This document shows, one piece after another, positions 1 through 10,970 of a DNA stretch of 64,000 bases; position 1 is the first letter of the stretch; every line of letters begins with the position of its first letter. This DNA comes from Oscheius dolichura (taxonomy: Eukaryota; Nematoda; Chromadorea; Rhabditida; Rhabditidae), in the NCBI GenBank assembly GCA_932521035.1, contig OW051492.1, forward strand, positions 8,866,001-8,930,000, written 5' to 3'. A program made the position numbers and the translations under genes. The notes beneath the pieces are model-generated. The model did no database searches and was not told the origin of the DNA. It saw nothing but the letters and a program-made list of their open reading frames with translations.

Positions 1-269
1 GAATAAAATAAATGATCAGACACGTTAAAATAAGACCGGCAACAAACAACTTCAAGCCACAATTCATGGAATATGATGAGAAGACTAAACACAAATGAGG
101 AGGGAAGTCCTTGGGAGAAACCATTCGATTCCTCGAAATGTGGCCCTAATTACAAGGTGTCAAGCACATTTGCAACCATAATTGGATACATTTTAAGCGG
201 GGGAGGTTGTGTATTGGAGAGAGGGGAAATATAGGAAAAGAACAACAACATTTATCTAATTATTGGAGG

Positions 270-1150
270 CTACCTTATGTTAATCAGAGCTATTACTGTA
301 ATGCCGCCTTCTAGTGGGCCAGGTCTTCCCAAATAAGTAACATCTTTTTCATTATCAGCCAGGACTGGCTTGTCTGCCTTACAGCGAAGAAGAACTTGTT
401 GAGGACAGGAAACATTGCCCTCTGATCTGAAACATCATATTTAGCAGACTGTTGTTTTCTCCTTTTCCATATTTTTAGTTTTTGAACCGCTTACGTTGTA
501 TAAATACAGTCGCTTCTGGCTCCTGTGTCCACCAATATCTTAAAGCCAAGATAAGCATTCTCAGCGGTGTAATCGCCATCCATTTGGAAGAATAATTGAA
601 TCCAGTTAACTGATGATTCAAAATGGGCATCGTATTGAACGTAAATGTTAGATTCAGCGTCAATTTCGCTATCTTCGACCAATACTGGTCAATCCTAAAC
701 ATGCTGAATCGACTCAAGCACTTCTCAAAATCTTCTATAAAACCATAAAATAGGAGGTTTCTTTAATGATACAAACTTAAATATAGGGGAACAGTATCCA
801 TTAAACTGGTTCTGTTCCATGTTGTAGGACATTTAGTGGCGTTGCGATCTTTTAAGAAACCGCCATTTTCAGTGGGATATACAGCATTACTAGTATCCAT
901 AACAAATCCATAATAACATCTATTGGTAGCTTCTTCCCATCCGTTACAAAAATAATCATCTGTACACATTTGGAGAGTACATGATTCTCTAGGAAGAGTA
1001 GAACTATTGAGAATGAATGTACCTCACAAATCGACTGGTCCCATGGGTATCAATAAAGGCGCTGACTGGATAGAAATAGACGATTGGGGATGTTATAGAG
1101 ACAGAAAGAGAGAGGAGTAAAAGGATATGGGAAGCTGGTGTCTGGAGCAT
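270..1150 (-). pseudogene. Secreted cysteine-containing protein, frame-broken tandem paralog
   Basis: Four exons can be traced on the minus strand. Exon 1 encodes a signal peptide (MLQTPASHILLLLSLSVS) followed by VYFYPVSAF; exon 2 holds CTLQMCTDDYFCNGWEE; exon 3 has EIDAESNIYVQY and AYLGFKILVD; exon 4 ends VALINIR-type residues and a stop at 270-272. Each matches the neighbour at 1477-2352 exon for exon. In exon 3 the first part (CLSRFSMFRIDQYWS) and the rest (EDSEIDAESN) are in different frames, so one base appears lost near 680. It is therefore called a pseudogene, although a sequencing error cannot be excluded. I do not recognise the family; the AYLGF motif is shared with the large secreted genes at 9.5-12.6 kb. 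Confidence 0.65.
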
Positions 1151-1476
1151 GAGGGACTGAAATTTAGAGGGGAAAGTTAACGGACGGAAAAAAGGAAACA
1201 ACCTAGCAACATGTATAGTTTTGGCTGACAGGCTTGGGAACGGGAAAACGGTGTGAAAGGAGTCCGAGACTATTCGAATGGCATATAAATTTGGGCCCTT
1301 TGGTCGTTTGCACTCGATAAATCCCGATTGAAAATGTCATGGGACCACTGTTTTCCCAGGGGGCCACTATATTCCTATGGAACTACTGTTCTGCATGAGA
1401 GCCAAAAATTCTTTATTGAAGTAACAAAAGGACAACGGGTCCATGATTCTCTTCAAAAGTAAGCCTGGAGGGCCTG

Positions 1477-2352
1477 CTACACGCTCTGTACACCACTATT
1501 TATCAGTGGCATATTGTCAAATACTCCCAGGAATGTGACTTCTGTCTCGTCATCAGCAAGAATTGGTTTATCGTCCTTACACTGAAGAAGTACTTGATCC
1601 TCACAGGAAAAAATGCTATCCCTGAAATATCATACTGTTTCTTTCTCTCTTTAATCTGTTCTAACTCTCCTATGCCACTTTTCAGGGAAACGAATACTTA
1701 CGTGACATAAATGCAGCCATCTATTCCCGCTGTATCTACCACTATTTTAAACCCGAGATATGCATCCTCAGCAGTGTAATCGCCATCCAATTGAAAAAAT
1801 AATTCGATGCTGTTAACAGAGACTGGTTGAATGGGAGAATACTTCACATAGAGATTTGATTCAGCGTCAATTCCCTTGTCGTCTTCTTTCCAACTGGCTT
1901 TCACCTCAAACTGGTACAACTTCCTCAAGCAGACGTTGAAATCCGCTAAAAACAAAATAAGATGGAAGTTTTTAAGAAAACGAACATAAAACGTCACCCC
2001 AGGGATCCACTGGGTCGTCTTGACAGCTGGTTGACTTGCGATCCTTCATATACCTTATCAAGCCATCGGCAACGAGCTGCTGACCAGTGATAAAGAATCC
2101 ATAATGACATCGGTTACTATGTTCTTCCCAACCATTACAAAAATAATCATCAGCACACATTTCGAGAGTGCATGACTGCCTAAGAATAAGACCTAATATA
2201 CACACATTGAAGACATACCTCATATAAGCAAACGGTCCCCCGTTCTCGGGTTCGACAAGACCGTTGACTGGATAGAAATAAACGGTTGCTTCCGCCATGG
2301 AAATAATTATTAGAGAGAAAAGAAAAATAGGAAGAATTGGAGCCAGCAGCAT
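1477..2352 (-). CDS. Secreted cysteine-containing protein, function unknown
   Basis: Four exons at about 2352-2219, 2179-1998, 1945-1702 and 1621-1477 join with consistent phase to give roughly 230 residues. The start is the ATG at 2350-2352, followed by a hydrophobic signal peptide (MLLAPILPIFLFSLIIIS) and mature sequence beginning near ATVYFYPVNG. A cysteine cluster (CTLEMCADDYFCNGWEE) is followed by a second region with VNSIELFFQLDGDYTAED and AYLGFKIVVD, and a short C-terminal part with two cysteines. The intron 2 donor (GTGACG) is unusual but is the only one that keeps frame. It is probably exported and soluble, as no membrane or GPI tail is visible. It is a tandem duplicate of the broken copy downstream. 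Function unknown. Confidence 0.75.
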
Positions 2353-2680
2353 GGGTTTTTGAGATTCTAGAGTGGAAAGTTTGCGGCTGGGAAGAAGGAA
2401 ACAACCTAGCAACGTTTATAGTTTTGACTAATTGGCTTGGGAAAGGAGAGGATGGTGACGCTGGGATCAAAAGAAGAAAGGAGCTGTTGCAAGAGCATGG
2501 AGGCCTTCCATTGGAGGGGCAGAAACATTCAGGGCGGTATTTGAATACGGCCTTCGAAGAACTCTTTCTTCGTTTTCCAAGAGTTCCCAGGGAACCTCAG
2601 TATCTACTGTTAAAATATGGTTAACCTTTTAAAAATAACATCATAAGAAAAGAAAGGAAATAATTTATTAAACTCGTCTG

Positions 2681-4496
2681 TCAGAATTCACCCGCTCCGC
2701 ATTCGTTGTACCCTACCAAAAGAGGATCTAACGGCTCTACCAGTGCGCGTTCAATAACTCCTACCCAACAATCGAAACCCTGTTAATTTATATCATTGAT
2801 TTTCCAAGAAATGTAGAAATTAACCTTCAATCCACCGTGCTGCTTGAAGTTTACATCAATCCACCCTCTATCATAATACGATGACTCGTAATTATGCCCA
2901 TTGTCAGCCAGAATTGTTGCTATGACTAACTTCTTCTTCTTTCCTGCTCTAAAATGGAACTTTTCTTTTAAAACAGTAGGGGGATACTTCCTAGTAGCGG
3001 CTAGATGAAGTGAAGCCAGGAAATTGACACCTGAACTGGGCCCGCCAATTAGTCCTTGGTTTCGGAGGACTGTCATAGCCGCGGTTGAGGCGAGGTCAGG
3101 GATTTTGAGTACACGGTCGATGATAGCGGGGTCCAGACTAGAAAATGGGACGAAATTAGTATTTAGACCTTTGAAAATTCTTTTTTTTTGGCTCAAAAAT
3201 GGGTTACAGTACGCTAGAAATGGTCTTGGAGCGTTGTTTCTCTCATTCGATGATTGATACCGTAGTAACCGCGCTATAATGCAATTTTTAAAGGTCTACT
3301 GCTTTTATATTTATGTTTTTTTCATAGAAATAATCTACCTGGTCGTTTCTCCATGCCTAGCCGGCCCCATTGGACCGAACCCCGTTCCCGCCATTCCTGG
3401 TCCTTTCCACAGTGGTGCACCGGATTCATTGGTAAACCTGGAACAATATCCTCTTTTTCTAGGTATCAACAGCCATTTCTTACGCCCTATATTTTACGTA
3501 ATCATAATAAATAGAGAACTGCGTGTCAGCCAGGACAACTTCTGTCTCCAGTCCATATTTCTTCACATAACGGCCAACTGATGTTATCGTTCCTCCTGAA
3601 TTCCTTCCCAGTTATTTTTCTCCATCAAAAGATGTACCTGTTCCTGCTGCGTGGACAAACATAACAGGGATTTTGACAACCACTGTGGGGTCTTCTTTCA
3701 GCTGGAGGAGAAGCTCGTGGAAGAGGTTGGCGGATTCTAGAGGATAATTCCCGGCTAAAATCAAGGTTTTCAAAGAGAAAAGGATTCTTACATTCATGAA
3801 AGTCCTCGGCCCTGTCAGCGTTTCCAAATTGGTTCATGAAGAAGCCGCCATTCTGAGCCGCTGCTTCTTTAGCTCGAATCAATCTACAAACTGTTTTATA
3901 TTTCTAATCAAAAGATCTCGACAGCACTTTTAGAAGCCTAATCGGATCGACTAGGCTGACCATCTAGGTCGCGAGAGCTCACCTCTCTCCAATGGGAACT
4001 TTGATCACGTTGCCGCCTTGATCTTCTATATGATCTTGTTTAATCTTTTCCAAAGTGTCTGGGACCTAAAAAGATTGTATTTATGGGATACGGTAGACCA
4101 GGAAAAACTCACCACGGCCGTGAAATTGACCCCAACAATTCTGCACATGTATGCCAAGGAATTGGCCGTATTTCCAGAGGAAGCTTCAAAAACCCTCGTA
4201 TCTGATCGATTTCCTTATATTCAAAAGACCGGGTACACCTTACGATTTTGCACTTTTCCTTCTCTCAACGCCCACATCATAAGCATAAGGGCGTAGCGAT
4301 GCTTCAAACTGCCGGTAGGGGTGGCGGACTCATCTTTGAAGATGATCTGGACATCCGGCCTGGCTGGGTACTGTAAGTGGATATTAAAAAGAATTAGTAG
4401 ATGGGGATACCTTGAATTTTAAGATAGGAGTATGGTGCATGACCAGCCGCTCGTTCCAGAGCTTTTGAATGGCGAGATCGGACCAGCTATCGTCGT
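2681..4496 (-). CDS. PLP-dependent cysteine-synthase-like enzyme
   Basis: Ten exons separated by introns of mostly 40-110 bases join in frame (for example 4411-4496, 4244-4370, 4113-4213, 3983-4065, 3792-3883, 3638-3754, 3484-3595, 3339-3437, 2825-3137, 2681-2779). The product has the marks of fold-type II beta-substitution enzymes: the PLP lysine region ATPTGSLKHRYAL, the substrate loop EASSGNTANS, and a phosphate-binding GTGGTITSVGRYVKKYG. Such enzymes make cysteine or cyanoalanine from activated serine plus sulfide or cyanide. A TESxSP-like downstream motif (NESGAPLWKGPG, GETTSLD) supports a nematode CYSL-type relative. All frames are open, with an AATAAA just after the stop. The 5' end is uncertain: the first exon listed follows an acceptor, so at least one further exon lies upstream. 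Confidence 0.85.
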
Positions 4497-4513
4497 CTGA
4501 AAAGAAATCGTCT

Positions 4514-4654
4514 CGGTCTTCGGTAGTTCGATTCCCTGCACCCGTAAAGTCTCGGCAGCGGACTTTATTCAAAACAGTTACAAAACTGTGACGCCTTTAC
4601 ACCTTTGTCTTGCCGAGACTTTACGGGTGCAGGCGATCGGACTATCGAGGACCG
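4514..4654. mobile_element. MITE family 1, copy 1 (intronic)
   Basis: About 141 bases with terminal inverted repeats of roughly 40 bases; the inner half of each arm reads CTGCACCCGTAAAGTCTCGG and its complement. The middle carries TTCAAAACAGTTACAAAACT. Two more copies of the same length lie at 22028 and 23400. All three fall in introns or presumed introns. Confidence 0.8.
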
Positions 4655-4814
4655 CACTATCGAGGTACAGTAGCCCTTCGGGTTTTCTCGGAAAAACCAT
4701 TTTAGCTCCTTTTTCTCCTAGACAATCCACACTTTTTCTGATATGTACCGTCTCTTTTCCAAGAATATCAGTCGGTCCAACGAAAACAGGCAAAAACGAC
4801 TGATCCTATGGGAA

Positions 4815-4988
4815 TTAGGTGCAAACCCGACTAGAAACAGGTAAATATTCCCCCCTTTTTGGATTTGTAAAGTGTAATAAAAGGAAAAAAGGCCACGAAC
4901 CTGTGAATTCATCGCTCGGAGCCTTGGAGAGCCGTGGCAGACCCGTACAAGAGGAGAAAAGACCCGCCAGGAGTAGCCACCGCGCCAT
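4815..4988 (-). other. Possible signal-peptide first exon of the PLP enzyme
   Basis: An ATG at 4986-4988 opens MARWLLLAGLFSSCTGLPRL, a good signal peptide, with a GT donor after GAATTCACAG near 4903. Another open stretch with an acceptor-like CCATAG lies at 4640-4805 on the same strand. I could not find a phase-consistent join from these to the exon at 4496, so their link to the enzyme is inference. If true, the enzyme would be secreted or lumenal. Confidence 0.3.
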
Positions 4989-4999
4989 GATGTCTGTTC

Positions 5000-6470
5000 T
5001 TTTCGGACACTTGTCGACCAAGGCTGGCTAACTGTTTCGGTGGCTGAAAAGTGAAAGAACTCGTCTTTGATCAGGGAGATTGCTATCGGGTATGAGAAAG
5101 AAAAGAACAGCGAAGGGGGATGAAGAAGAAGAAGTACTGGCCGTGACGCAGTGCCCATTGTGTCGACGTGTGTGACCTGTGGCCATTGTCCTGTCCAACT
5201 GGGAGAGAATAAACAACGAAACTTTGAATATTCGGAACGGGGCCAGAGGAAAACGAAGTCTGATCTCCAAGGGCAATGGAATGGCGGGTGAATAACAACA
5301 ACTTCACGTCAAGTTGATCCGTTAGATCAACAGGTAGCTGGTTTTCTCCCTAGAGAAGCAACAACTTCTCGGCTCTGTTCTTTAGACACCATTGGAGAGT
5401 ATAATTGGTCCCCTCTGGTCGGATAACCTTGAACAATGCCGGAAAATAGCGGCACTGTTTTGGGTAATTTCCTCATCAAGAAGAGAAAGAGATTATTGGC
5501 CGGATATTGGCCCATTATTGGCCTTATAAACATTGGAAAAAATCGGGAACGGTTCTTCCGGTCCAGGCCCTATTCAGCGATGCCGCGCCTATTGAATTCC
5601 TCTCTCTTTCGTCACTTCTCCTTTACTTTAATTCGAAGTTGGCCAAGTTGCCAGAAAAATTGTATCCTGATTCTTCTACTAGACGTCCTATTGATGATGT
5701 CCCGATATTGATGAAAATTCAACTACGAAAAAAGGCATCGTCTCTATCTCAGCATTACTAAAGAAACTGTATTTTAACAATTTTCTTAAAGGAACCCACA
5801 GGGACCTCGACGCGGGTGCAATGGTCCCGCAGCGACTGCACCCGATCAGGCAAACGCGTTTTTGTTTTGCGACATTACTGGCCACAGAAAAGGGGAAATT
5901 GGCTGAAACCTAGTTCATTCGATGCAGTTTTTGACGCCGGTTCTGATGCTGTATTCCGTTTTTCTTGAAACGGTAGATTTCCCGGCCCCGTTTTCTTCAG
6001 CTACAGTAACCCGCCTAGGTCCCTGTGGGTTCCTTTATTCCGAATAAAATGAATCCAAAATTCGTAAATTAGATCGTGTGGGTCATGTAACGGATGCGCG
6101 ACCGACCTCTGAACTCCACTTCGCATCCGAAAAGGGAAAAATTAGAAATTTGTGAGCGCATTTTGGTACAGACCAGGGTTGTGCTGGTCCGGCTTTTCTA
6201 TAGGGCAGTGCGGTGACGGTCTTGTCAGAATGGCTTCTAACCTAGGCTATCTAACACAGTTTTTCGATGGAACACCCATCAAACTACGGCCGGCTCATCC
6301 CTCCAAAGAAGTTTCGGTGCTATCACGTGGCATTCTTCTCCTCGAAACACTTACTGGATGTCAATGGCCACTTTCGCTGTTTGGTCTCTGTCATCAAACT
6401 AAAAACGAAGAACATCATCTAATGCACTCGCCATCGCCCCTTTGTTAGATTGAAAACGGCTAACGATTCC
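5000..6470. other. Interval without a convincing gene
   Basis: Open frames at 5436-5761 lack splice context or recognisable motifs and overlap in several frames. The only structured item is the TTAA-type element at 5790-6034. Confidence 0.5.
5790..6034. mobile_element. TTAA-type short TIR element
   Basis: The left end after TTAA reads AGGAACCCACAGGGACCT and the right end is its complement, AGGTCCCTGTGGGTTCCT, followed by TTATT, a slightly decayed target site. The length is about 245 bases with no coding capacity. A second, inner inverted pair (GCGGGTGCAATGGTCCCGC) makes it strongly self-complementary. Confidence 0.75.
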
Positions 6471-6679
6471 AGCCAAAAGAAATTGTAAGCTAATAAATAA
6501 CCGGTGAGAAAAGTGCGAAACAGCCGCCCAAGGCTTCCGGGAAACGCCAGTTGGTGAATTTCTAACAACCGCCTGAGGCGACGCCAGTGGGGGCCCTCGT
6601 TTTCTGGGCGCTTTTCGATATCTCACGTCCTGTTCCTCTGCCGAAATTGATCGATATTTATTTTATCATGGCTTTCTCT

Positions 6680-6704
6680 CCCCCCCCCCCCCCCCCCCCC
6701 CCCC
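6680..6704. repeat. Poly-C tract, 25 bases
   Basis: An uninterrupted run of C. The tract is absent from the matching position in the second copy of the duplication (near 48560). Confidence 0.95.
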
Positions 6705-7092
6705 AAATTTCTACTTTATTTTACCTACAAGAAGGCTTCGCCGCGTCAGAAACGCGGCCCCCCAGCCTATCAGCTTGTCCGTCTCTCCATTTTGATTTTT
6801 AAATTTTCGAAAATGTTTCACAAATGCCCGAGCTAGTTACAAAAAAATCGAAAAAAAAATCGTTAGTGTTTCACACATGCTAAAGCAAAGGCAGATGTTT
6901 TGTATATTTAAGATCACAAAAGCGGCGTATCCCTCCTTCTTGGGTGTGCCCATGTAATTTCTTCGCTAGCTTCAAATCTATCTAATCTTATCTATAAATC
7001 TATTTAATCTATTAATTGAGGACCTGTCCGATTCTGCCTCTCCGAGAGACTGAGAATCTCTCCTTCTCCAGAGATGGACGAGTTTCCAGTAG

Positions 7093-9336
7093 GAAGTGAG
7101 TGTGGTTCCATTGTTGAAATTAGCCTCAATTCCAGCTGTCCTCGAAGCTATTAGCGAGGTCAATAACAGCATTGCTCTGGGTGGATCGAATTTTACTCAA
7201 GCTGCTCCAGCAATCGCTATGTACACTCAGATCGCTGGAATTATTATATCTGTAGCTAGCATCGCCTTGCCTGACAAGTTTAAAGGGACTCTCCAGGACA
7301 ATTTTAGCGTTGAATTCGCGGCTGCCGAGGTTTTACGGGCGAAGCGGCGGTTTCGCCAAAGGTGATTTTCATGATTTTCACATTTTATTTCTTCTAAAAA
7401 TTGAGCTATTGGCAACAATGTTACAAAAAAATCAAATAGAAATTGAGGCATTTTGACTATGAATAAAGTCAGGACAGTGAGGCGTCTATAATACGACTAT
7501 CTAAACTATTTTTTGATATTATTTTCTCTATAAAATGAGACCAAGTTGTTTACAACTCTCCAGGACATTTTGTGAAACATTTTGTAAAATGTCCTGGAGA
7601 GTCCCTTTAACAGAACTGACGATGCCGCAATAATTATGCAGCAGCTGGGAAACTTGAAGGACACAGTCAGCCGGGTAATCCACTTGATGCTCTAGTTCAG
7701 CCATAAAATTGTTCTAGCTACACGAAGAGATGAGACAGGACTTCAGGAGTGTTGAATCGTTGATCGTGCACCACAGTTTTACGAAGGTTAGCATGGCGAA
7801 TTCTGAATGTTTGCTGTTATAGAAAGCTTTCTCTTAAGTATATGATGCTAAGAACAGTAGGTTAGAGCCGCCTTGATCTGCTCTACAAGATACTGCTTGA
7901 ATTTTAGCAAATATTCAAGAAATGAACAAGTTACAGATCCAAACGCGGCGGGGAAATTTCATTGACCGGCTAATGCACAATTGAGCCGTGATTTCATACC
8001 CTGGCCCTATTCAAATTGATGGTAAACCGTCTTTCATGGGTGACGGTAGCCGTCTTATACATACCGGTTCACTCGGTCATTCCTCTCTTTTTCAGGATAT
8101 TATAAACAAAGTAGAGAGTCAGCAGCGCTACCTGAAGAATCTACTTGGCACCCAATCGAATCAGTCCATAGAACAGTTCAAACACGAGTGTAACACCCGA
8201 CGACCACAGACTTTGCTCTTTGTTAGACACCCTTTTCCCTATAAAATTCGCTTCCAGGACATAATCAATGCGATCGATCGCAATGTCACCAACCCGATAA
8301 AGTACTGTCTGAATGCCGATCCGTTAAATTCACGGGAAATTGTCATCAAATGGCGGAAAGAGATACAAGGCCTGGCAGGAACATTGGTATGCGTTGTTTT
8401 ATTTTAAAGGAAACGTGACAATAGCGGGAATTTTAAATTGATTGTCTCACTCCGTTCCAGGGACTCGATTTCCATGTTTATTTGATATATTTCAGGCGAT
8501 GCTCCACGGAGTATTCTCTGGTCTAAATGGTTGGAAGGACGATGGAACGATGGCCGCCAATATCAAAGAACTTGAGAGGGTGTTGAATAAATTCGAGCAG
8601 AATTTCAAGGTGGCAATTAGCAACACAATGACAGTCCACTTTTCAGTTGGATTACTGGAGTTCAGTCACCACCTTTGTGGAGAGGACAATGGATAGAAAG
8701 GCCAGCAATATGGAAAAAGCTGAGAATATCACCCATAAGCTCGATAAAATATACACCACGTATGTTTTTCTGCTTATTTTCAAGAATCTATTTTCAGGGA
8801 TCAGTTCTTGATCCTCGTTTATGATAGTACTGAAGGATCTGACAACCATGTCTTCCATGTCAGGAACGAAAGTCAGGCACTTTTCCGTTTTCGTCGAGGA
8901 GGCAGTTGTGTAGTTGTCTATGCCAGTAAAACGACTAACACAATCAGTGACGATGCTTATCAACAATTCTTCGAGAATTGGCCAATGAGTGAGGAATTTC
9001 CGTAAGAAAAGTTTCAAGCCTAATCACAAAGGAAAATCTTGTAGACGCCGGTATGATGACTTGGCTAGGCGGGCAAAGTGGCTATATGAAGAACTATACG
9101 GCCAGGTTCCTCTTTCTGATTATGTCTGGCAAAGTATGACCGAAGCAGAAAAACAGAAGTTTTTATTACTTAAAGCTGCAAGAAATTACGGCTTTGTTGG
9201 TATTGTTAGAGATAGGTTGAATATAGTCTACTGTCATACGAAAGGCAAGTGGATGGCATCTCACTACTCAAATGCGAAATGCGATAAACGGGAGGTGGAT
9301 GTAGGTAATTCGACGTATTTTGCTGGTTTGAACTAA
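7093..9336 (+). pseudogene. Broken copy of an unrecognised multi-exon gene
   Basis: Exon by exon this matches the gene at 48784-50719, whose description applies. Two lesions separate it from that copy: a TTAA-flanked element of 323 bases splits the exon that encodes MYTQIAGIIISVAS, and the codon after LMHN is TGA (7982-7984) where the duplicate has TGC. Downstream exons (FQDIINAIDRNVTNPIKYCL, MTEAEKQKFLLLKAARNYGF) remain open to a stop at 9334-9336, so decay appears recent. Confidence 0.75.
7284..7606. mobile_element. TTAA-type element inserted in a coding exon
   Basis: Flanked by TTAA at 7280-7283 and 7607-7610. The ends are AGGGACTCTCCAGGACA and the exact complement. The right end also folds on itself (CTCTCCAGGACATTTT against AAAATGTCCTGGAGAG). 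The duplicate gene has no insertion at the matching place. Confidence 0.85.
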
Positions 9337-9848
9337 TTGAAACGTGCAAACTTCTACCATTTTGCTATCGTTGAAGAAGCCTTGATTGTATTTTTTTCTG
9401 GTTATTTGGTTGTATCATGTCATTCGTCCAAACAACACTAAACGGAATAAATTGTAGTAGAACGGGTGTTTCATCTCAATACATCAAGAAGGCCGTAGCG
9501 GTGGAAATGGTATTGGATATACGCTGTAAAACAAAGGCAATTACCGGTTAGACGAAAGAAAACAGCATCGAGAACACAGTAACCACAAAGAAATAGACTT
9601 CAACCGCAGCTTTGGGAGTCGTGGGAGGATCTGTAGGGCTGACAGTCGTTGTAGCCGGGACACCCGGTGTGGTAGTCGAGGTACCCGCTCCTTGTTGAAT
9701 TACAAATGTCACATAGGATCCTCGGCTAGGCACATCTCCGCCCCAAATGTAGATTCGACTGGCAAGACCCGGTTGAACCTGGATTGTCTTGGGGGTGCCA
9801 ACATTTTTAGTGTAGTCAAAATCCATTCTGAATAAAGTAGCTCATTAA

Positions 9849-10329
9849 AGGAACTGCCAGGGACCAAGTGGAAGTGACCACTTGACCCTGAGCAATCGAG
9901 TCCCAAGCGACTGAATGCATATGGAGCCTATTCTCTATACAACTTTACGAATCATATAGCGTTTTCCGCCTTTTTTCTCTCAAAAAATCTAACAAACTAC
10001 CCCGGTATAGGCTTAAAAAATTCGCCGTTTTCTCCTGATCACGACGATATATTTATTTTTCCATATGGACATCGGAATCACGAGAAAATTGCATTTCTAT
10101 CCCAAAGTCATAAATGCGTTCCATTCTTGTGATCATGATCGTCGCGGGACCCCATAAAGGTCTTGCAACGATCATGATCACTTTTTATTTTTTCGACCGT
10201 ATTTTGATCATAAATGTGTATTTTTCTCGTGATACAGGGGTCCATATGCAAAAATAAATATACCATGGTGATCAGGAGAAAAAAGCGAATTTTTTAAGCC
10301 CAAGTTGTTTTAGGTCCCTGACAGTTCCT
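9849..10329. mobile_element. TTAA-type element with known empty site
   Basis: 481 bases between TTAA at 9845-9848 and 10330-10333, with ends AGGAACTGCCAGGGACC and GGTCCCTGACAGTTCCT. The interior is nearly palindromic (TTCTCCTGATCACGA against the complement, and paired GATCATGATC blocks). It lies in an intron of the CUB-like gene. The paralogous intron at about 47.91 kb reads straight through CTCATTAAATGTGACAG with a single TTAA. Confidence 0.9.
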
Positions 10330-10845
10330 TTAAATGTGACAGTATTCACCTGTGATCATCCGTTATTCCATCTATATAGAACCCCAAATAAGCATTAGCA
10401 CCCGGCGGGGCATAGGTTGTATTGACCGTCAGGGTAATATTATAGGAGTAGGTGACCGGATCGAGATCTAACGAGCCGCTTGACAGATAACTCGAAGCCA
10501 ACGGATAAAAGGTCGTCATCAAGAAACCTTGTCGGTTCAAGACCGGCTCGGTGTTGGATAGATTGTTCCCTGAAAGACGAAAAAATTGAACAAAGACCTG
10601 AAACTCACATTGAAGAGAGCCCAGACTAAACTCCAGAGTAGCCGAACCATTGGCTAGGTAAAATGTTCGGGCATTTCCAGCGAAGCTTTGAGGCAGGAGA
10701 CTGGCTTTATTTTGCTGGCTAAAACTGTGGATTGGCGAAAATAGAGCTGCACATGGGGCCGGGTCCAAAAAGGGCGGGTCTACTGCCTCGCAGGCCCTTG
10801 TAAGATCTTTTTAGACTCGATTACTTTTGGTCCCGCCCCGATAGT

Positions 10846-10970
10846 ATATATAGTCCATTTCCAATGGATATTCTTCGGAAAACCCTCTCTGCTACGAAAC
10901 CAGGAAGCTTTCAAACACGGTCCCATAGCGGAGACGCGCCCCCAAAAATGGACATTTACTATATTATAAA
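10846..10970. mobile_element. MITE family 2, degraded copy
   Basis: It begins TATATAGTCCATTTCCAATG, has the internal family motif CATAGCGGAGACGCG, and ends with a weaker inverted match (AAATGGACATTTACTATAT). It sits in an intron of the CUB-like gene. Confidence 0.55.

Larger units (their letters stand above)
6486..9545. repeat. Segmental duplication, copy 1
   Basis: Near-identical to 48325-50905 over about 2.6 kb, from the shared start (ACCGGTGAGAAAAGTGCGAA) through a whole plus-strand gene to GGTATTGGATATACGCTGTA. Differences include a 323-base insertion at 7284-7606 here, a short deletion near 7800, and scattered substitutions. Confidence 0.9.

Noticed and set aside
2780-3640. Several stops in the PLP enzyme
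   Set aside because: Each is removed by a short intron with GT...AG that keeps phase and restores family motifs such as GTGGTITSVG.
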